The notes under the pieces: generated by a model | The model's input: the letters and a program-made list of their open reading frames with translations, nothing else | Database searches by the model: none | Told to the model about the DNA's origin: nothing | Translations under genes and position numbers: made by a program | Part shown: piece by piece, positions 38,389 to 49,505 of the stretch | How the letters are laid out: every line of letters starts with the position of its first letter | How positions within the stretch are numbered: the first letter of the stretch is position 1 | Assembly (NCBI GenBank): GCA_043228905.1 | Contig: JBHGNT010000014.1 | Coordinates: 16,182,001 to 16,246,000, forward strand | Direction of reading: 5' to 3' | Source of the DNA: Azolla caroliniana | Lineage: Eukaryota; Polypodiophyta | Length of the DNA stretch: 64,000 nucleotides

Positions 38389-38901
38389 ATGACAAGAAAT
38401 AGGAGAGAGCTCACTTACAAGTAATTGTGTTGGAGAAGGAATCAAAGCAAGTGATCATGAGATGCATGCAATCGAATGGATTTTTTTACTCGTAACGTTC
38501 TACCAAGAACTCCAAATGATACGTGCAGATACTCTTTAGAAAGCTCTATGCACAGGCTTCGAAACGAGCTAAAGAACAAAGGAAACGGACACCGTAGCAA
38601 GAAGATACATCAAAATTAGTGTTTGTCCTTCTCCAACATCTCCGAACTTTGCGTTCTCTCTGTCTTTGTCTTTGTCTCTCTCAAAACATACAATTAATAT
38701 ATGTGTGAAAACACTACAATGGCGCCACATTTGAGTGGGGTGTCATCGTTATATGGGTAATGGGACATGTTGAATTGCTAATAGGTAAGGCAAATACTCC
38801 ACTTAGGAAGGAATTTCGACTTGCACCAATAAATAAAACTATTGCATTAGTAATCCCTTCAAGTTTCGTACATATGCTCTAACTCCATGCCTACCATAGA
38901 A

Positions 38902-39650
38902 TAAGGATCGGCAATGGTTCAGTTTAGGCATAGTCGGTTTGGCCTGATCCAAGCCAAACCGGCTAAGCCTAAACCGTTTACGAGATCTCAAACCTAAGCC
39001 AAGCCGGTTCACAAATCGGTTTACGCTAAACCGGTTTATGCTAAACTTGTTTGGTAAACGGCTTGGAAACTGGTTTAGAAACCTCCCTCCCTCTCTCTCT
39101 CTCCCTACCTCCCTCTCTCTCTCTCTCAGATGATCCACTATATAATATACATTGTACAAGCTCTCCCTCTCACTCTCTCTCACGTCTGTTGTCTCGACTC
39201 TCTCCCTCTCCCTCTCTCTCCCCCCTATGTGTAGTCTCTCTCTCTCCCTCTCCCCTCTATGTAGTTCCTCTCTCTCTCTCTCTCTCTCTCCTTATATGTT
39301 GTCTCCCTCCCTCTCTCTCTCTCCTCGTCTGTGTAGTTCTCCCTCACTCACTCTCTCTCTCTCCCATCGTCTGTTTAGTCTCCCTCACTCACACACACTC
39401 TCTCTCCCATCGTCAGTTTAGTCTCTCTCTCTCTCTTTCCCCTTGTTTGTTGTCTCTCTCCCCCTCTCTCGAAAGTTTATAAATGGTTTAGTCGGCTTAG
39501 CCGGTTTGGCGAGGCTCAAGCCAAGCCAAGCCGAGCTCAAACCGTTAAGGCAAGTTCAAGCCTAAACTGAGCCGAGCCGAGCCGCTAAGCCGTTTTCAAG
39601 CCGGCTAAGCCAAACGGTTTAGGCTTGAGCCGAGCCTTTGCCAATCCCTA
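38902..39650. mobile_element. MITE-like element copy C with pyrimidine-rich core (hAT-like ends)
   Basis: Left end TAAGGATCGGCAATGGTTCAG, right end reversed TAGGGATTGGCAAAGGCTCGG. Exact 8-bp target duplication CCATAGAA at 38894-38901 and 39651-39658. About 110-170 bp at each end are AACCGGTT/GGCTTGAGCC-type sequence; the middle (39080-39475) is an almost pure CT/CCT pyrimidine tract with spaced TGT-GTAGT motifs. No transposase. Confidence 0.85.
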
Positions 39651-39660
39651 CCATAGAATA

Positions 39661-40925
39661 TAAATTAATTATGCATTTCCCAATTATGTCTCTATCCCCA
39701 ATATCTCAGACATAGAAAAATGATCTTCATCTTTGATTTTGGGTTGATCTCTGTGAATTGTGCAAATAATGTCCATATGGGCATCAAATAACAAACTCAT
39801 AATGAGCTTGGTCCCCACAAAGAAGTAATCTCATGAGAAGACTTTTCTCATAGTTGTGGTAGCAATTAAGCAATGATAAACATTGGCTACTTTCTTTACT
39901 CGTCCACTACTTTACGAGGGTTTTTTTCTTTGTTATCTTTACCTATAAAGATTGGCTAGGATCGTTCGACATGGCTTTACAACATTGATTGTAATATTGG
40001 ACTACTTTGTATATTGCCTCTTGCCACTTTACTTTTAATACCAATGGAGGATATTTTTCTTGGAAAAGAAATTTAAGCAATGATAAAGAGGTCAATGAAT
40101 AATAGATCCTAACTCACAAATTGCTTTTTATTCACAATAAACATGAATCCCATGATAGATGGATTATCTCCCAACTCATGATAGGACTGGTCCCAAGCCA
40201 GGATCACAATCTAAACCACAATAGTGTTAATAAAGGAAATGAAGGAGCAAGATTAGGAAAAGAGACAAAGAAATAGTGAGACTTGAAGCACAACATTGGA
40301 AAAGTTATAAAATACACTTCTAATAGTCTTTGAAGTTTTTTCTTCACATTTAGCAAGCTTGACCTAAAGCTTAATCTTCTCTTAATTCCTTAAACTTCTC
40401 ATTACCTAACCCAAAACTTGATTCTTAATCCTACATGATCTCTTATCCCTCAATCAAGTGGTTGGTCACTTTCTTTAGTTGCTTTCATCGCCTATTTTGT
40501 TCAATAGTTTAACATTGATATTTAAGGTATTAAGCACGCTTGATTAAATTTAGGCTTTCTTATTGTGTGTTTAAATTAAGTTTAGTGCTTATTTACTCAT
40601 TTCTCTGTATTTGCTAATGGGATTAGGAGTGTCTTGACATCTACCCCTACTTGTCCCACCAACCATAGAGTAGTTGACATTGTCCTAACCCATAGATATT
40701 GATTCTAGATATAGTTAGAACTAGATAGATCAAAGTTAGGTAAGTCTTAAGCTTCCCCATATTGGCGTTGTTGTCACAGACTAGGGTAATGTTGATGCCT
40801 TAGATTGGTTTTTTTGTAAATTCTCATGACAAGTGAGCAAATTTGATAAGTTCAATCCCCCTAATCAACCTAAGCTTATTTGTCCTAAAATCATTTGTGT
40901 GTTCTCACAATTGATTAATTCAACA
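39661..40925. other. No gene recognised
   Basis: AT-rich DNA between the MITE-like copy C and the left end of the 252-bp repeat array. Short open frames only, no transposon domain seen. Confidence 0.55.
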
Positions 40926-41063
40926 TTTTATTATATAGCCTTTCATATTTTCCATTTTTTTGCTTAATTTGGTGTTATTTTGTGTCGATGAATTATTTAA
41001 TTTCTTGTACTTGGTGCATAATCTTCAATGCTCATAGCTTTAGGAAGCAAAAGATTGACATCA
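40926..41063. repeat. Left unit of the ~252-bp tandem array, first part
   Basis: Matches the repeat at 55386-56128 (TTTATTATA.AGCCTTTCATA, TTTGGTGTTATTTTGTGTCG, ACTTGGTGCATAATC). The unit is split by the LINE at 41064-42644 and resumes at 42645-42759, together about 250 bp, that is, one unit. Confidence 0.85.
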
Positions 41064-42644
41064 TTGCTTAATTAGCCTTCTACTTGGGATTCACTGCTTA
41101 ATCAACCTCTTCTTGCAAATTCTCTATTTCGGGATAATGCAGGAAAAGTGTTGGGCCTTAGAACTCACCTTGCCTAGGGTAAATTGTATAATGGGCCAGC
41201 TGCGTCTGTAAGCACTTGGATTCAATTCCAACAGATGCCACAAGCAGATCGTCTTGCGCATTTACAAGCTGTTCATGGTGCCAAGATTCAACGACATATT
41301 CCTCATTGGCAGCAACCGTCCAACCCATACAAGAACATTTTTGGTTTGGATGCTTCATAAATGACACATTGTTGGCTGTGAAGGGTATCTCACCTAATGG
41401 GTGCATTTCTTTTTTGAGGTTCTTGACAACAATAGATTGCAACCTCATGCCTTTGATTGCAACTATCTACAACACACACGGAATGCACCAGTCAGAGTGG
41501 TTGCTAAAATGCGAAAGAAGTGGCCGCTTGATCCTTACCCTTCCATCGCTCATATGTGTGATATGATGTGGTTGTATGCAAAAGAACTTGTTGCGAGATT
41601 ACTATGGGATCCGGGGGGTTGGTTCTGGTCATATTCATTGGGGGAACGGATCATAAAGGTTCCCTTCTTTCAGTATTCAATGAAGCTTGGAAGGTCATTA
41701 CTAATGTCTACGAATGTAATGGTGCGAGCAACTAAAAAACATTGGACTAACTGGGGTGTTTCAACGTTGCAGTTGAAAACCTATTGGAGATGATTTGGTC
41801 TTTCAAGGGGCCCACTAAATTTATTCTTTTTAGATGGCTATTATTGCATGCAACATTACCAATTGGCCAATCATTGAACGGGAATGTAGCACCTAATCTC
41901 GGGCAATGTGGCTTTTGCTATGCAACTCGGGAGACTACTAACCATGCTCTCTGGTCTCATCCCTTGGCTCAACAAGTATGGAATAAAGTTCTTTCTTTAT
42001 TCCGAACGATCAATGTTGGTTGCTTGTTCTCATGGGGAGTAGCGGTGTGGGAGTTTTACATTCCATCGTGATGTTGTATGAGGCGGACGATATTCAAGAG
42101 GCTATGATGGTACACAATAGAAGATTGATATTGGTTAGTCCGTTTCAGCAGTTACCTCGAAAGAAGGTGCGATCAATTGTGACTACAATAACGTTATGGG
42201 TATTATGGAAATGTAGATGTAGTTGACTTTATGATGCAACAAATCTTGGTCCTTCACATGTACTGCTTGAGATATGGGAAACACTGCTCACAGTAGTCTG
42301 TGGGTAGTATGATAATATCTATGGTTCTCCAGAAAATGTTCATAAGAGAAGGATGAAGCTTCTTCATTTATGGAGGAAGTTGTCCCTCTTTGTATTGTCA
42401 AATCAAGGGTCTCAATGGAACTATCAACTTCCATGGACCCTTTCTTGAATATTAGTACATAATGGGAATATACCACAGTATCAGGGTTCAATACCCCTTT
42501 ATAAGTTGTTTTTGTATGTACACGTTTGGTGTACATACAATGTCTTTTATTCTACGTTGTAAGCATCTAGGTAGATAACTTCAACATGCAGTCTTCAGAT
42601 GTTTTTTAATACTATTGAAGAAAATCTTTGAAGGAAAAAGAAAG
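41064..42644 (+). mobile_element. 5'-truncated LINE fragment with 14-bp target duplication
   Basis: Flanked by exact 14-bp copies of AAAGATTGACATCA at 41050-41063 and 42645-42658, the length expected of LINE target duplications. Only the 3' part of ORF2 remains. The sequence before the zinc domain gives LWDPGGWFWSYSLGERIIKV, and 41784-42060 encodes a zf-RVT domain (KFILFRWLLLHATLPIGQ ... CGFCYATRETTNHALW). Stops and shifts break the frame. The 3' end is only A-rich (GAAGGAAAAAGAAAG), without a clean poly(A). Confidence 0.85.
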
Positions 42645-42759
42645 AAAGATTGACATCACAAAAGATGGGGAAAACACACCACCACCCATGATAAAAAAAG
42701 TTCCAACAAAGAGATCTAATGTCACAAGGGAAAAGCACAAAAGAACCAATCTAAGAAAA
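42645..42759. repeat. Left unit of the ~252-bp tandem array, second part
   Basis: Continues the unit interrupted at 41063: GATTGACATCACAAAAGATG, AACCACCACCCATGATAAAA-like, AGATCTAATGTCACAAGGG, ending CAATCTAAGAAAA where the copia LTR begins. Confidence 0.85.
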
Positions 42760-43291
42760 TGATAGAAATAATGCTCGGACACAACCGAGTTCCACAATGC
42801 AAATGGAAGATTGAACACAAATTAAGAATGCACTTAACAAGATGGAAGAGATGACACCAAATGTTAACGTGGAAAACCCTGATCGGGAAAAACCACGGGA
42901 GCCCACAGACTCCAAACTATACCACCACAGAGAGGAAGGGTACAATGAGAGACTGAGAGGCAACGACCTCGAGCTTTGTCTTCGTCAACCGGCGGTTACA
43001 ATAGAAAATACTTTATGTTTCTCTCTCACTCTTAGACTGTCTCTTTGTACAACAATAACAACTTAATAAAAATGATCTACAACTATAGTATTGCCCTAGT
43101 TATATTTATACTTATATAACTTTGGGGATATTTACAAATATGACCTCAACAGTCACATCAGAACATATTTACTAGTATGTCCGGCTGGATACCAACCGGA
43201 TCCATCCGATCCGGTTCCTTCCTTTGTCCTGTCCGATCCGGCTCATCCGGTTCTCATCAGGATCCCATTCAGAGGGACCAACTTCCCAACA
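42760..43291 (-). repeat. copia 3' LTR
   Basis: 532-bp LTR matching 54836-55385, bounded by TG...CA. A polypurine tract (AAGGGGGAGTT on the - strand, 43292-43302) immediately precedes it and overlaps the pol stop codon at 43302-43304. Confidence 0.92.
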
Positions 43292-43613
43292 AACTCCCCC
43301 TTCACTCTGGCATGGGATGTCTCGTCAGTCTGATCCGTCTTCGGCACGCGTCCAACTTGTCGACTGACAACATCTTGGTCAGCATGTCCGACCCGTTGTC
43401 GCATATTTCCGCGTGTGCGTGTAGAATAAGGCGGGACCACGGGGGTCTTGGACTAGGGAGTAGATGGGAAAACATGTATGAGCAAAGTGGAAAAGATTAA
43501 CACGGTAGAGAAAGTAGAAATGTTGAGAAGCAAGCTCAACATGGTATGTGATGCTTATTAGGAAATAAGCTATAGTAGCTATTTAGCTACTTGTGAACAT
43601 AAAGGAGAAACAA

Positions 43614-43712
43614 CTAATTAGCTACTGACAGCTATTTAGCGACTGACAGCTAATTAGCTACTGACAACTATTTAGCGACTGACAGCTAATTAGCTACAGG
43701 CAGCTAATTAGT
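43614..43712. repeat. Minisatellite in the solo LTR
   Basis: Five or six units alternating GCTAATTAGCTACTGACA and GCTATTTAGCGACTGACA, about 18 bp each, slightly diverged. Absent from the related LTRs at 47747, 53700 and 61185. Confidence 0.9.
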
Positions 43713-44257
43713 TGCATACGTAAGTAACTTATTACTTAGGTAAAAAGTAAGAGAGTAGGTAAGTAAGAAGAAGATACACAGGAAGTAGAACTCTGAGAGA
43801 TAGAGCGAGGATAGAGAGGAAGAACTCAGAGAGTGAGAGCTGAAGAGAGAAACAGACGAGAGCAAGTAGAGCTCTGCGGGTAATGAAATAGAAGAAGTTT
43901 TGGCTGCTACAGAGGTAAGTCTCCTTCCCCCTTCCCTTCTGTGTTTGAGCACCAAACGATCTTGCACACCACGATCCGCCGCACACATAAGAAGAGCCCA
44001 AGTGCCTTCTTCACGTTTTCTTAACAAGAAAGAGACAAGATTTATGAAGTTATGTATATTATGGGCATGAAAGCCGCAATGTGATTACAACTGTGGCCGC
44101 GTGGGCCGGACTCAAAACATATGTAGAATGTAAACCCTAATCGGATAAGTAAAGAAAGAAATGAAGAAACCCTAAACCGAATAGAAACCCTCGACCTAAG
44201 TGGTATACCTCTTCTCACTCAAAATAGGCAACCCCTTCACAAGAGACCCTTCACTCC

Positions 44258-44265
44258 CTTTTATA
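44258..44265 (-). promoter_or_regulatory. TATA box of the solo LTR
   Basis: TATAAAAG on the - strand, in the same relative position as in the three other LTRs of this family (48160-48167, 54093-54100, 61700-61707). Expected core promoter of the element transcript. Confidence 0.6.
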
Positions 44266-45456
44266 GTAGTAAGGAGTGAGGCACATTACAAAAGGAGAGG
44301 TCAAATCCCCTTCTTTCAATGGTGAATATTTTTCCTTGATCTTAAATCGGTGGGCCTTTAACTCTCTCTCCTCTCACATTCACACTCAATGCCCACTACT
44401 CCCTACACCCATTCTTCATGTACTTTCCTAGTCTACAAAGTGCACATCATCTTTATGCCTCTACAAACCTCATGGTGCACCTTTAGCACCTTAGATTATT
44501 ACCCTTCCCCTTACATTTTGTTATCTTATTCTCATTATACAAATTTACCAGTGAATGTGCAATGTTGCACATCCCCATTTTATTTGTCCTACTCGAGTTT
44601 CTCACCGTAGCCAGAAATCTTCACGACACCGTTCTCCTCTGTATGGATCTTTGTCAGCAAAAACTCTTTATCTTCTACCTTCTCTTAGAGCTAGTGATAT
44701 CTCCTCTAGATGTGCTTAGTCCGGGAGTGGTAAGTTGCGTTCTTCGTAAGGTGGATGACACTTTGACTGTCACAATAGCAGATATTCCTCTTGTCAGATC
44801 CCTAGCTCTTCGATGAAGTCCTTCATCTTGATTACTTCCTTGCCGGCTTCTACAACCGCCATGTATTCGGCTTCCGTTGTCGATAATGCAATGGACTTCT
44901 GCAACCTTGACTGCCACGATACGACTCCCCCTGCATATGTCATGACGTATCCGGACGTAGACCGGCTAGTATCTACATCGGCCGACATGTTCGAATCGGT
45001 GAAACCTTCCAGTTCGGGCTTGCCTAAGCCCAATCAGAGGCACATATTTGAATTGTCTTTCAAATACCAGAGTATCCACTTGACAACGGCCCAATGCTCT
45101 TTTCCCGGATTGCTCATGAAACGGTTGACCCCTCCGACTGCATATCTGATGTCCGATTGGGTACACCATTGCCTACATCAAGCTTCCGATGGTTGAGGCA
45201 TACGCTACCCTCGTCATCTCCGATTTCTTTGCCTTTTTCTTCGAACTTTGTTTTCAGGACATCCTGTAGTTTATCGGAAGTGTCAACTTGACCGGCTTTG
45301 CATCTGTCGTACTGAACTATTGAACCACCTTTGTCACGTACTTCTCCTGTGACAACCATAACTGTTTCTTTGTCCGGTCCCGGATTATGTGCATTCCCAG
45401 TATCTGTCTCGCCAGACCCAAATCTTTCATTGAGAAGGTCCGGTTCAAGGCCTTTG

Positions 45457-46116
45457 TTAGATTCTGATTTTGATTCGGTCCAATCTGATGATCAACATGT
45501 CATCCACATACAGTAGGAGTATCAAGAAATCGCCTCCGTCAAATTTCTTCACAAACAAACAGTGGTTGACCTTTTTCTTGTGGTATCCTTGGTCGGTCAT
45601 GAAGGAGTCAAACTTCCAGTACCATTGTCGGGGAGCTTGCTTCAGTCCATATAAGCTCTTCTTCAACCGACACACCAGGTTCTCCTTCCCTTTCTTGACA
45701 AATCCCTTCGGTTGCTGCATGTAAATCTCCTCCTCGAGGTCCCTGTGAAGGAACGTCGTCTTAACATCGAGTTGTTTGACCTTGAGGTCCATGCTCACCA
45801 CTATGCTCAACACCGTTCGGATGGATGTCATCCTAACTATCAGGGCAAAGATCTCGGCGAAATCCACTCCTTTCTTCTGTTGAAACCCCTTCACCATGAT
45901 CCGGCCTTTATATCTTGGTGGATTTCCGGCGTCTCCCGGTTTTAACTTGTACACCCACTTGTTTCGGAGCGCTTTCTTTCCTTTCGGCAGCTCCGTCAAT
46001 TCATATGTGTGGTTCTCATGCAGGGAATCCATTTCATCCTGCATGGCACTCAACCACCTACGGCTGTGGGTGTCCCTCATAATTTGCTTCATTAAGGTTT
46101 TCCGGCTCCCCCTCAT
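45457..46116 (-). pseudogene. copia reverse transcriptase
   Basis: Open 219-codon frame with classic copia RT motifs: MQDEMDSLHENHTYELTELP, KNKWVYKLK-like RNKWVYKLKPGDAG, RMTSIRTVLSIV, VKQLDVKTTFLHRDLEEEIY (motif A region), QPKGFVKKGKENLVCRLKKS, LYGLKQAPRQWY (motif B) and the catalytic LLLYVDDMLI. It copies element RNA into DNA. The YVDD centre is intact, but the frame is disconnected from integrase and RNase H by shifts. Confidence 0.92.
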
Positions 46117-47129
46117 CGGTTAGTAGCACATGCTTTGCATTCGGAAATCTCCGTGGGGCTCTTCTTCCTCTTAGAAGGTATCTTCTTCCTTGGTTTTCGG
46201 CCACTGGTTCTTCAGTCGGTTCTTCATCCGAATCTGATTCGGGGTCTTGTCCGGTTCCGACGTCTGATTCTTCTTCTTCGGTTTGTTCAGTTTCTTGTTC
46301 AAATCCAACCGGTTCATTGAGTGTCATCCGACTTCCGGCTGGGTGGGCCCTTGTATCTTTCGATCGATCTCTGTTGGTCATCCCGAAGTCCAATGTTTTC
46401 TTCTTCGACTCCCAGTCGGTAATGATCTTGTCTTCCATGAAGACTATGTCTCGACTCCGGAAAACCTTCTTGTCGACCAAGTCCCACACTCCATAGCCAA
46501 ACTGATCATCGTTGTATCCAAGGAATATGAGGGGTTGGGACTTCAGGTCCAATTTCGCCCTCTTGTCCTTTGCTATAAGCATGTGGGCGAGATAATTGAA
46601 CACCTTCAGATGCCAGTAAGAAACGTCTTTACTGGTCCATATTCTCTGTGGTGTATTTCCTTCCAAGGGTGTTGAGGGTTTTTATTATTATCACATAGGT
46701 CGTTGTCATTAGCGCCTCAACCCAAAATGTCTTGGACAACTTAGCATGTGCCAACATGCTCCAAACTCTCTCCATCATGGTTGAGTTCATCCTTTTGACC
46801 AAACCGTTCAGTTCCGGCGTCTTCGACATGGTAAATTTGAGTTGGATTCCTTTCGATAGGAAGTATTCCTCGAACTGGCCCGATACTCTCCACTATTGTC
46901 GGTTCGAATTGTCTTCAACTTCCGACCGGTTTCTCTTTCCACTCTTGCGTGGAACTCCTTGAAGACGGTCAATACCTCGACATCAGGTACAATGTGTTGA
47001 TTTCCAGGCTCGGTTCACGATCAGGCTCCCTTTGCTGAAATTCATGACTCCGTTCCGGATGCTAACCATGTAGCCTTCATCATCCAGTCGACCGGCTGAT
47101 ATCAGATTCAACTGAACCTCCAGAACGCG
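46058..47129 (-). pseudogene. copia integrase, lacking its zinc finger and first catalytic Asp
   Basis: From 47129: LNLISAGRLDDEGYMVSI, then NFSKGSLIV. At about 46978 the sequence jumps to FKEFHARVERETGRKLK and IRTDNSGEY, so the HHCC finger and the core up to the first Asp are deleted. Then come the degraded C-terminal half (NGLVKRMNSTMMERV, with the Glu region decayed), a DVSYWHLKVFNYLAH and FLGYNDDQFGYGVWD segment, and an acidic linker. Integrase would insert cDNA; this one cannot. Confidence 0.85.
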
Positions 47130-47740
47130 TCAGACATCTTTCAATAGCAACTTGCACCCGGTTGACGTCGTCAGCCACAAGTCTCCTATGTTGACAATTT
47201 GGCGTGCACCTTCATTCCCCATCCTCACACAACCATGATCTTCGGCTCTATAGGATGCGAAGCACTTATGGTCGGGAATCAGATGGAACGACACTCCGAA
47301 GTCGACCACCCACGTCATCTCGTCACTGACAAGATGTAGCTCACTCTCCTCGGTGATGAGCATCTGTTCTTCCTCGTTTGTCGCAATTGCCAACATCCCT
47401 TTCTGATCTGAACTCTTTTGGTCCGAACTCTTCTTCGAGTCGATATTGTCGCCCCCTTTCTCTTTCTGGTAATGTCGGTAGTTCTTTTGGAAATGCCACG
47501 ACTTCCAGCAATAGAAGCATGTGGGCCTCCCCCTTGACTTTGACCTCGTCCCCGATTTGTCCCGGTTCTAGGGACTCCGATTGCGGCCTCTTCCCTGTTG
47601 TGTGTCCGTTTCGATAATTAGGGCTTTTGAGTTGGAGATCACTTGACTTTCTGACGAGCCTCTTCATCCAACAAGCTTGATTTTACTCTCGTTAGGGATA
47701 GGTGTTTAGCTTCCGGCTCGACGTTGCGCAAAGTGACAAC
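47130..47740 (-). pseudogene. copia gag C-terminal half and protease
   Basis: Begins at the nested gypsy's target site with VVTLRNVEPEAKHLSLTRVK and SSLLDEEARQK, typical copia gag. A degenerate zinc knuckle follows, CFYCWKSWHFQKNY (47477-47518), with Tyr in place of the last Cys. The protease active site reads WVVDFGVSFHLIP, that is Asp-Phe-Gly where copia has Asp-Ser-Gly, which should inactivate it. Frameshifts lie between gag and protease. Confidence 0.85.
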
Positions 47741-47746
47741 TAACGT

Positions 47747-48395
47747 TGTCGAGTTGTTACACTCTTCGCGTGTGGAAAGAGGCGGGACCGCGGGGGCCTT
47801 GTACCAAGGAGCGTGAGAAAGAAGATAGAGTGAGAGAGAGCAACTTGCAGAAACACAGAGGGAGAAAGAGAGAGAGACAATGTCTTAATTATAAATCAAT
47901 AATGATTACAACCGGCAAGTCGGCGGCGGACCCAACTTAGGCGAACACACACACACACACGATTCTCACGCACGCACATAGCTCGACTGCATAGTGGAGC
48001 CTCTGCCGGAAGCACCCAGGCTATCCATGAAGCAGAGGCAACACAGGCCGAAATCCTGCAGAGAAAGACGAACGATGGAGCAGAGAGCTTGGTCCCGGTT
48101 CGACAACACTTCGTCCTCGCTCCCCAAAACGCGATATCTTATTTCGCCTTCTTCCTCCCCTTTTATAGGCCGTCCAGCAGGCCGTTACACCCTCGTTTTT
48201 ATCAATTTATGCTCTGTCCTTTCGGACAGAGATACTCTTCGATTTCCTAGACATTCAATGTGTCACATCTAGTCTATTTACACCCATCATCCTACTCCTA
48301 GTTATGTACAAGGTATTAATTGGCGTGGAAAGTGTAAAGCCGGTTCATGCGCCTTGCGTCGCCGATTCCGCTTCTGGCCGGTTTTCTTCACGACA
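47747..48395 (-). repeat. gypsy 3' LTR
   Basis: 649 bp, TGTCGTGAAG...CTCGACA on the - strand. Aligns over its length with 53700-54317, mostly identical with scattered transitions and small indels, including an extra GAGAAAGAGA block. TATAAAAG at 48160-48167 (-). Confidence 0.94.
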
Positions 48396-48409
48396 TCCAC
48401 CCCCACCAA
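48396..48409 (-). promoter_or_regulatory. Polypurine tract of the nested gypsy
   Basis: TTGGTGGGGGTGGA on the - strand directly before the 3' LTR: the plus-strand DNA primer site. The copy at 61880 has the same arrangement (AGGTGGGGGCGGA). Confidence 0.8.
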
Positions 48410-48532
48410 ACCGCGCATCCACTGGTATGCGCCGGAGTAGAACCGATACTGGAGAAAACCAGCTCACGTTCACTCGTCGCTCTTCGGACTATTGGTGTCC
48501 GCGAACCGATCGTCCTCGTTATCACTCCCCCG

Positions 48533-49461
48533 CTACGGCTCGTCTTCGTACTGCTTCTTGAACATTTTAATCCGCTTCCCGGCTACTAGCACCACCAATT
48601 GTGCCCCGTCGAGCTCCGCAAGATGGTACGTGCCGTTGTCGTTCGTGCTCGTCACCGTGTAGGGCCCGAACCATCTCCTCGCAAATTTGCGGGTCGCCTT
48701 GTGCTGGTTGTCGAGACTGCTGTCGTAAACCAGCACCCAGTCGCCTTCCTCAATCTTCTTCGGTCGTAGCCGGTGCGTCTGGTCGAACCGGGTTTTCTTC
48801 CGTTCCCTTGTCGCGCGCAGCTTCTCCTTCGCCCGTTCCATGTCATCCGGTCCCGCTCAAGTTGCTGGATCCGCGCCGCCAACAACTCTTCCTGGCTCAT
48901 TTCGTCCTTCTAGCCCACCGCGGTCAACGAAGAAATCGTCCGTTCCACCGTCATGATCGGCTTTTGCCCGTACATTAGTTCCACCGGCATGAACCCCGTT
49001 ACCGAACTGTGCGTAGTCCGGTCCGCCCACAACGCATAGGGTAAGTGTCGCGGCTAGTTTCCGACTTGGTCTCCACACGCCCGTACTAACGCTTTGACGA
49101 CCGGTCCGTGTCCGCATTCCACTTTCCCGTTAGCCTCCGGATTGTACGCCGTGGTGAGCGAGATTTTAACCCCTACTCGGCCAAACATCTCTTCAGCCTC
49201 TTGCGCGTCTAGTTCTCCGCGGTCGGCCACGATCTTGCTGACGCACCTGTACCGGCATACCACATCTTCGATTAGAAACCGGCACACGGTTGCGGTCATT
49301 TGGTTTTGCAACGCTCGGTCTTCCACCTGGTTCGTCAGGTCCTCCCGAGCCAGCACTAGATATCGTATCTGCCTTACCCCCATCGACATCGTCACCAGAT
49401 CCACCATCCACTTGAAGTGGACGCTTTCTTCCGCACCTGGCGGGCCTCTTCTCTCGTCCAC
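48533..49461 (-). pseudogene. Nested gypsy integrase with deleted HHCC finger
   Basis: Core visible: VHFKWMVDLVTM (first Asp), KIVADRGELDAQEAEEMF (second Asp), SLTTAYNPEANGKVECGHGP (Glu), then RLRPKKIEEGDWVLVYDSSL and ARRWFGPYTV. Comparison with the intact copy at 61952 shows that about 92 residues are missing at 49419-49427, removing the HHCC zinc finger and the linker; RKKA runs straight into VHFKWM. Stops and shifts occur near 48850 and 49050. Confidence 0.88.
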
Positions 49462-49505
49462 GCCGCGTCCGGCGCCATCGTCCGTAGGAACCTCCCGATT
49501 CAGAG

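Larger units (their letters stand above)
33086..38640 (-). mobile_element. Near full-length LINE (L1-type non-LTR retrotransposon)
   Basis: About 5.5 kb on the - strand with the plant L1 layout: ORF1 with a CCHC knuckle, then ORF2 with apurinic-type endonuclease, reverse transcriptase and a C-terminal zinc-binding domain. It has only a handful of stops and frameshifts, so it is younger than the other LINE pieces here. The 3' end abuts a (GA)n(GT)n tract. I could not find a convincing target duplication; the 5' boundary near 38640 is approximate. Confidence 0.9.
43397..44628 (-). mobile_element. Solo LTR of the GC-rich gypsy family, inserted in copia RNase H
   Basis: Starts TGTCGTGAAGATTTCTGGC and ends ATATGCGACA on the - strand, as do the LTRs of the gypsy copies at 47747 and 61185. 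4-bp target copies CCGT flank it at 43393-43396 and 44629-44632. It shares the GGCGGGACCACGGGGGTCTTGG block (43420s) and an antisense TATAAAAG (44258-44265) with those LTRs. At 1232 bp it is about twice as long as they are, with extra sequence that includes a minisatellite. No internal region remains, so it arose by LTR-LTR recombination. Confidence 0.88.
43302..45456 (-). pseudogene. copia RNase H, split by a solo LTR
   Basis: Upstream part (45400-44629) contains ADVDTSRSTSGYVMTYAGG, VVSWQSRLQKSIALSTTEAE and, further on, HIRGDITSSKRR and IHTEENG, the usual copia RNase H order; RNase H removes the RNA template. The last residues, SDMLTKMLSVDKLDACRRR to the TGA at 43302-43304, lie on the other side of the solo LTR at 43397-44628. 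Several stops are also present. Confidence 0.88.

Noticed and set aside
39051-39482. Ser/Leu/Pro-repeat open frames
   Set aside because: Product of the CT-rich low-complexity core of MITE copy C; no gene signal.
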